NCBI GenBank assembly: GCA_003707065.3
Contig: PPXM03000001.1
Span: 248,001-312,000 of the forward strand
DNA length: 64,000 nt
Direction: 5' to 3'
Origin: Trigonopsis variabilis
Taxonomy: Eukaryota > Ascomycota > Trigonopsidomycetes > Trigonopsidales > Trigonopsidaceae
Under the pieces are notes generated by a model. It ran no database searches. It had not been told where the DNA came from and saw nothing but the letters and a program-made list of their open reading frames with translations. Below are positions 63,858 through 64,000 of the stretch, one piece after another (the stretch's first letter is position 1; each line of letters opens with the position of its first letter). The translations under genes and the position numbers were made by a program.

Positions 63858-64000
63858 TTATGATTCTTCATACATTTCGTAAGCTTCATTGAACTCCTTG
63901 AGAAAATCAAATGAATGCTTATTGTCATTAATCATAGCGAAAGAAACTAGGTTTCGGAATAAGCTGATCGGATAAATGTGAGGATTTCCGGACGAATCAA
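63858..64000 (-). CDS. 3' end of an unidentified gene running off the window
   Basis: The minus strand carries an open frame from the window edge to a TAA at 63858..63860, 46 residues ending FDFLKEFNEAYEMYEES. It contains GNPHIYPISLFRNLVSFA and reads like a real globular C-terminus with balanced composition. I do not recognise the family. It is convergent with the PNUTS-like gene, 81 nt between stops. Confidence 0.5.
   Translation of the reverse strand, partial: DSSGNPHIYPISLFRNLVSFAMINDNKHSFDFLKEFNEAYEMYEES

Noticed and set aside
1-64000. Transposons, LTR elements, viral relics, CRISPR arrays
   Set aside because: No reverse transcriptase, transposase, capsid-like frame, long terminal repeat or spaced repeat array was seen on either strand.

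Overview
The window looks like nuclear DNA of a compact fungal genome, most likely an ascomycete outside the budding yeasts. The reasons are the fungal gene set (FMP27, OAC1, MKT1, MUB1, SSH4, PTM1, GEP4, DNF3), introns that are mostly 33-42 nt with CTAAC/CTAAT-type branch sites, and a HomolD-like box with a HomolE-like half site in front of the ribosomal protein gene RPL32, as described for fission yeast and filamentous ascomycetes. I cannot name the species. A Taphrinomycotina lineage is a guess. I see no transposon, LTR element, viral relic, CRISPR array or rRNA.

Layout. 1-10 kb: the C-terminal bulk of the bridge-like lipid transfer protein FMP27 (+), then MED19 (-) in convergent orientation, then a gap of about 1 kb. 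10-20 kb: RPL32 (+), a C2H2/fungal-specific transcription factor (-), a Cdt2-like WD40 protein (+), a RasGEF (+), the SOD copper chaperone CCS1 (-) and a short kinesin-3 (+). 20-30 kb: VPS16 (-), a ChlI/MoxR-lid protein (+), OHCU decarboxylase of purine breakdown (-), phosphopantothenate-cysteine ligase CAB2 (+), then a 1.45-kb gap holding a perfect 27-bp hairpin. 29-42 kb: a WDR44/DGR2-like protein (+), SWD2 (-), the carrier OAC1 (+), a 2OG-Fe(II) oxygenase (-), MKT1 (+) and MUB1 (-). 42-53 kb: the flippase DNF3 (+), SRP9/SRP21 (-), PTM1 (-), GEP4 (+), SSH4 (-) and tRNA-Thr(TGT) (-). 53-64 kb: an NCS1 permease (-) divergent from a hydantoinase/DUF917 protein (+), a PNUTS/Ppn1-like PP1 regulator (+), and the 3' end of an unknown gene (-).

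How the genes relate. Most are housekeeping genes with no operon-like logic. Two links are suggestive. The NCS1 permease and the hydantoinase face each other across 1.25 kb rich in GATA motifs and may form an uptake-plus-hydrolysis pair for a cyclic nitrogen compound. SWD2 and the PNUTS-like protein belong to the same phosphatase module of the cleavage/polyadenylation factor in fission yeast, though they lie about 28 kb apart.

Exon-intron structures were inferred by hand from splice signals, reading-frame continuity and remembered family alignments. None was checked against transcripts.
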